Below are positions 63,591 through 64,000 of a stretch of 64,000 nucleotides of DNA, one piece after another. A model generated the notes under the pieces. It searched no databases and was not told the origin of the DNA. It saw only the letters and a list, made by a program, of their open reading frames with translations. The DNA comes from Bacillota bacterium (GTDB lineage Bacteria > Bacillota > Clostridia > Christensenellales > SZUA-584), in assembly GCA_023460085.1 (NCBI GenBank), contig JAEWRI010000036.1:248001-312000 (forward strand), in the 5' to 3' direction. The position numbers and the translations under genes are program-made. Positions within the stretch are counted from its first letter, which is position 1; each line of letters opens with the position of its first letter.

Positions 63591-64000
63591 GTGGTGAAAC
63601 CCTCCTTATTTTTCAACTTCCCTCTGTAGCCAAGGGTGAACATGGGGCTGAACGGATAGCCCTCCTTGAAATATCCGGTCTTTTCCCTGCCTTCGCAAGT
63701 CATGGATACGCGCGTATTGACGGGCGGCAGTGTGCACGCCGAATAATCGGCGCCGCCTAATGATCGTTCACGGCATTTGTATTCATAGGGCAGCGCCGTT
63801 CTTTTACCGCCCCTGCCCAGTTCAAGCATCAAAGCCGTCATATCCTCGGCATACTCCGTCGTCCCATAACAAGCCACGATATACTCATTAATCGTAACTT
63901 CCGCATCGGGGCTGCTTGCTTTAATTATTCTGCGGTCAAATCGGATCCGGCTGCTGCCCTCCTCGAATGTGATGATGGTTTGCAATGTAATTGCCAGGTC
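63563..64000 (-). CDS. Hypothetical protein, possibly 5'-truncated by window edge
   Basis: The frame stays open to the window end. A TTG at 63985 could start a 140-residue protein but lacks a ribosome site. The C-terminal half includes PFSPMFTLGYRGKLKNKEGF and a Cys pair. No family recognised. First gene seen of the galactan operon. Confidence 0.55.
   Translation of the reverse strand, partial: DLAITLQTIITFEEGSSRIRFDRRIIKASSPDAEVTINEYIVACYGTTEYAEDMTALMLELGRGGKRTALPYEYKCRERSLGGADYSACTLPPVNTRVSMTCEGREKTGYFKEGYPFSPMFTLGYRGKLKNKEGFTTWLNLEKAD

Overview
The window looks like a chromosomal segment from an anaerobic Firmicute of class Clostridia with a mid-range base composition. The basis is the nitrogenase cluster, which has the layout and oddities of the Clostridium pasteurianum type: NifI1/NifI2 between nifH and nifD, a NifN-NifB fusion, homocitrate synthase split into omega and alpha genes, a thioredoxin-like [2Fe-2S] ferredoxin and an insertion in NifD. 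Strong AGGAGG-type ribosome sites, lipoprotein-type binding proteins and RpoN-linked amino-acid catabolism fit this. I cannot name the genus. Almost every gene lies on the minus strand.

Layout. (1) 1-4.9 kb: a sugar ABC importer (binding protein, two permeases) divergent from an ArsR-type regulator followed by a GH32 fructosidase. (2) 5.2-15.2 kb: a pentose-type catabolic operon with a ribose-class ABC importer, FGGY kinase, GntR/HutC regulator, phosphotriesterase-like lactonase, L-ribulose-5-phosphate 4-epimerase and an AraM-type dehydrogenase. The same 15-bp operator-like motif covers the -10 box of both internal promoters. (3) 15.7-37.0 kb: sixteen co-directional genes beginning with a sigma-54 activator and RpoN, then asparaginase, M20 amidohydrolase, serine hydrolase, D-aminoacylase, aminotransferase, DapA-like and class II aldolases, PHP phosphoesterase, a DmpA peptidase-aspartate racemase fusion, glutamate dehydrogenase, MFS carrier, M29 aminopeptidase, FGGY kinase and citrate synthase. 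Two near-perfect -24/-12 promoters precede the asparaginase and the M20 gene. I read this as a sigma-54-controlled module for amino acids and (D-)peptides. (4) 37.5-40.1 kb: an Rrf2 regulator, methyltransferase and MATE pump. (5) 40.4-58.6 kb: a nitrogen-fixation island, nifH-I1-I2-D-K-E-(N-B)-fdx-Vomega-Valpha-modABC, with an AnfO-like gene upstream. It is bounded by two related 155-bp repeats and littered with mobile-element debris (RHS fragment, ParM-like fragment). (6) 58.9-64 kb: an inositol-phosphatase-like gene and a galactan operon (GH53, GalT, MsmK-type ATPase, two small proteins).

Most interesting points. The nifH leader has a consensus sigma-70 promoter, a nine-codon mini-ORF, a hairpin, a possible antiterminator and an intrinsic terminator, which together resemble an attenuator. 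The peptidase-racemase fusion sits in a sigma-54 peptide module. The nif island has mobile-element-like edges. The GntR operator/promoter pair is also notable, as is a flavin oxidase with an N-terminal extension carrying 15 cysteines.
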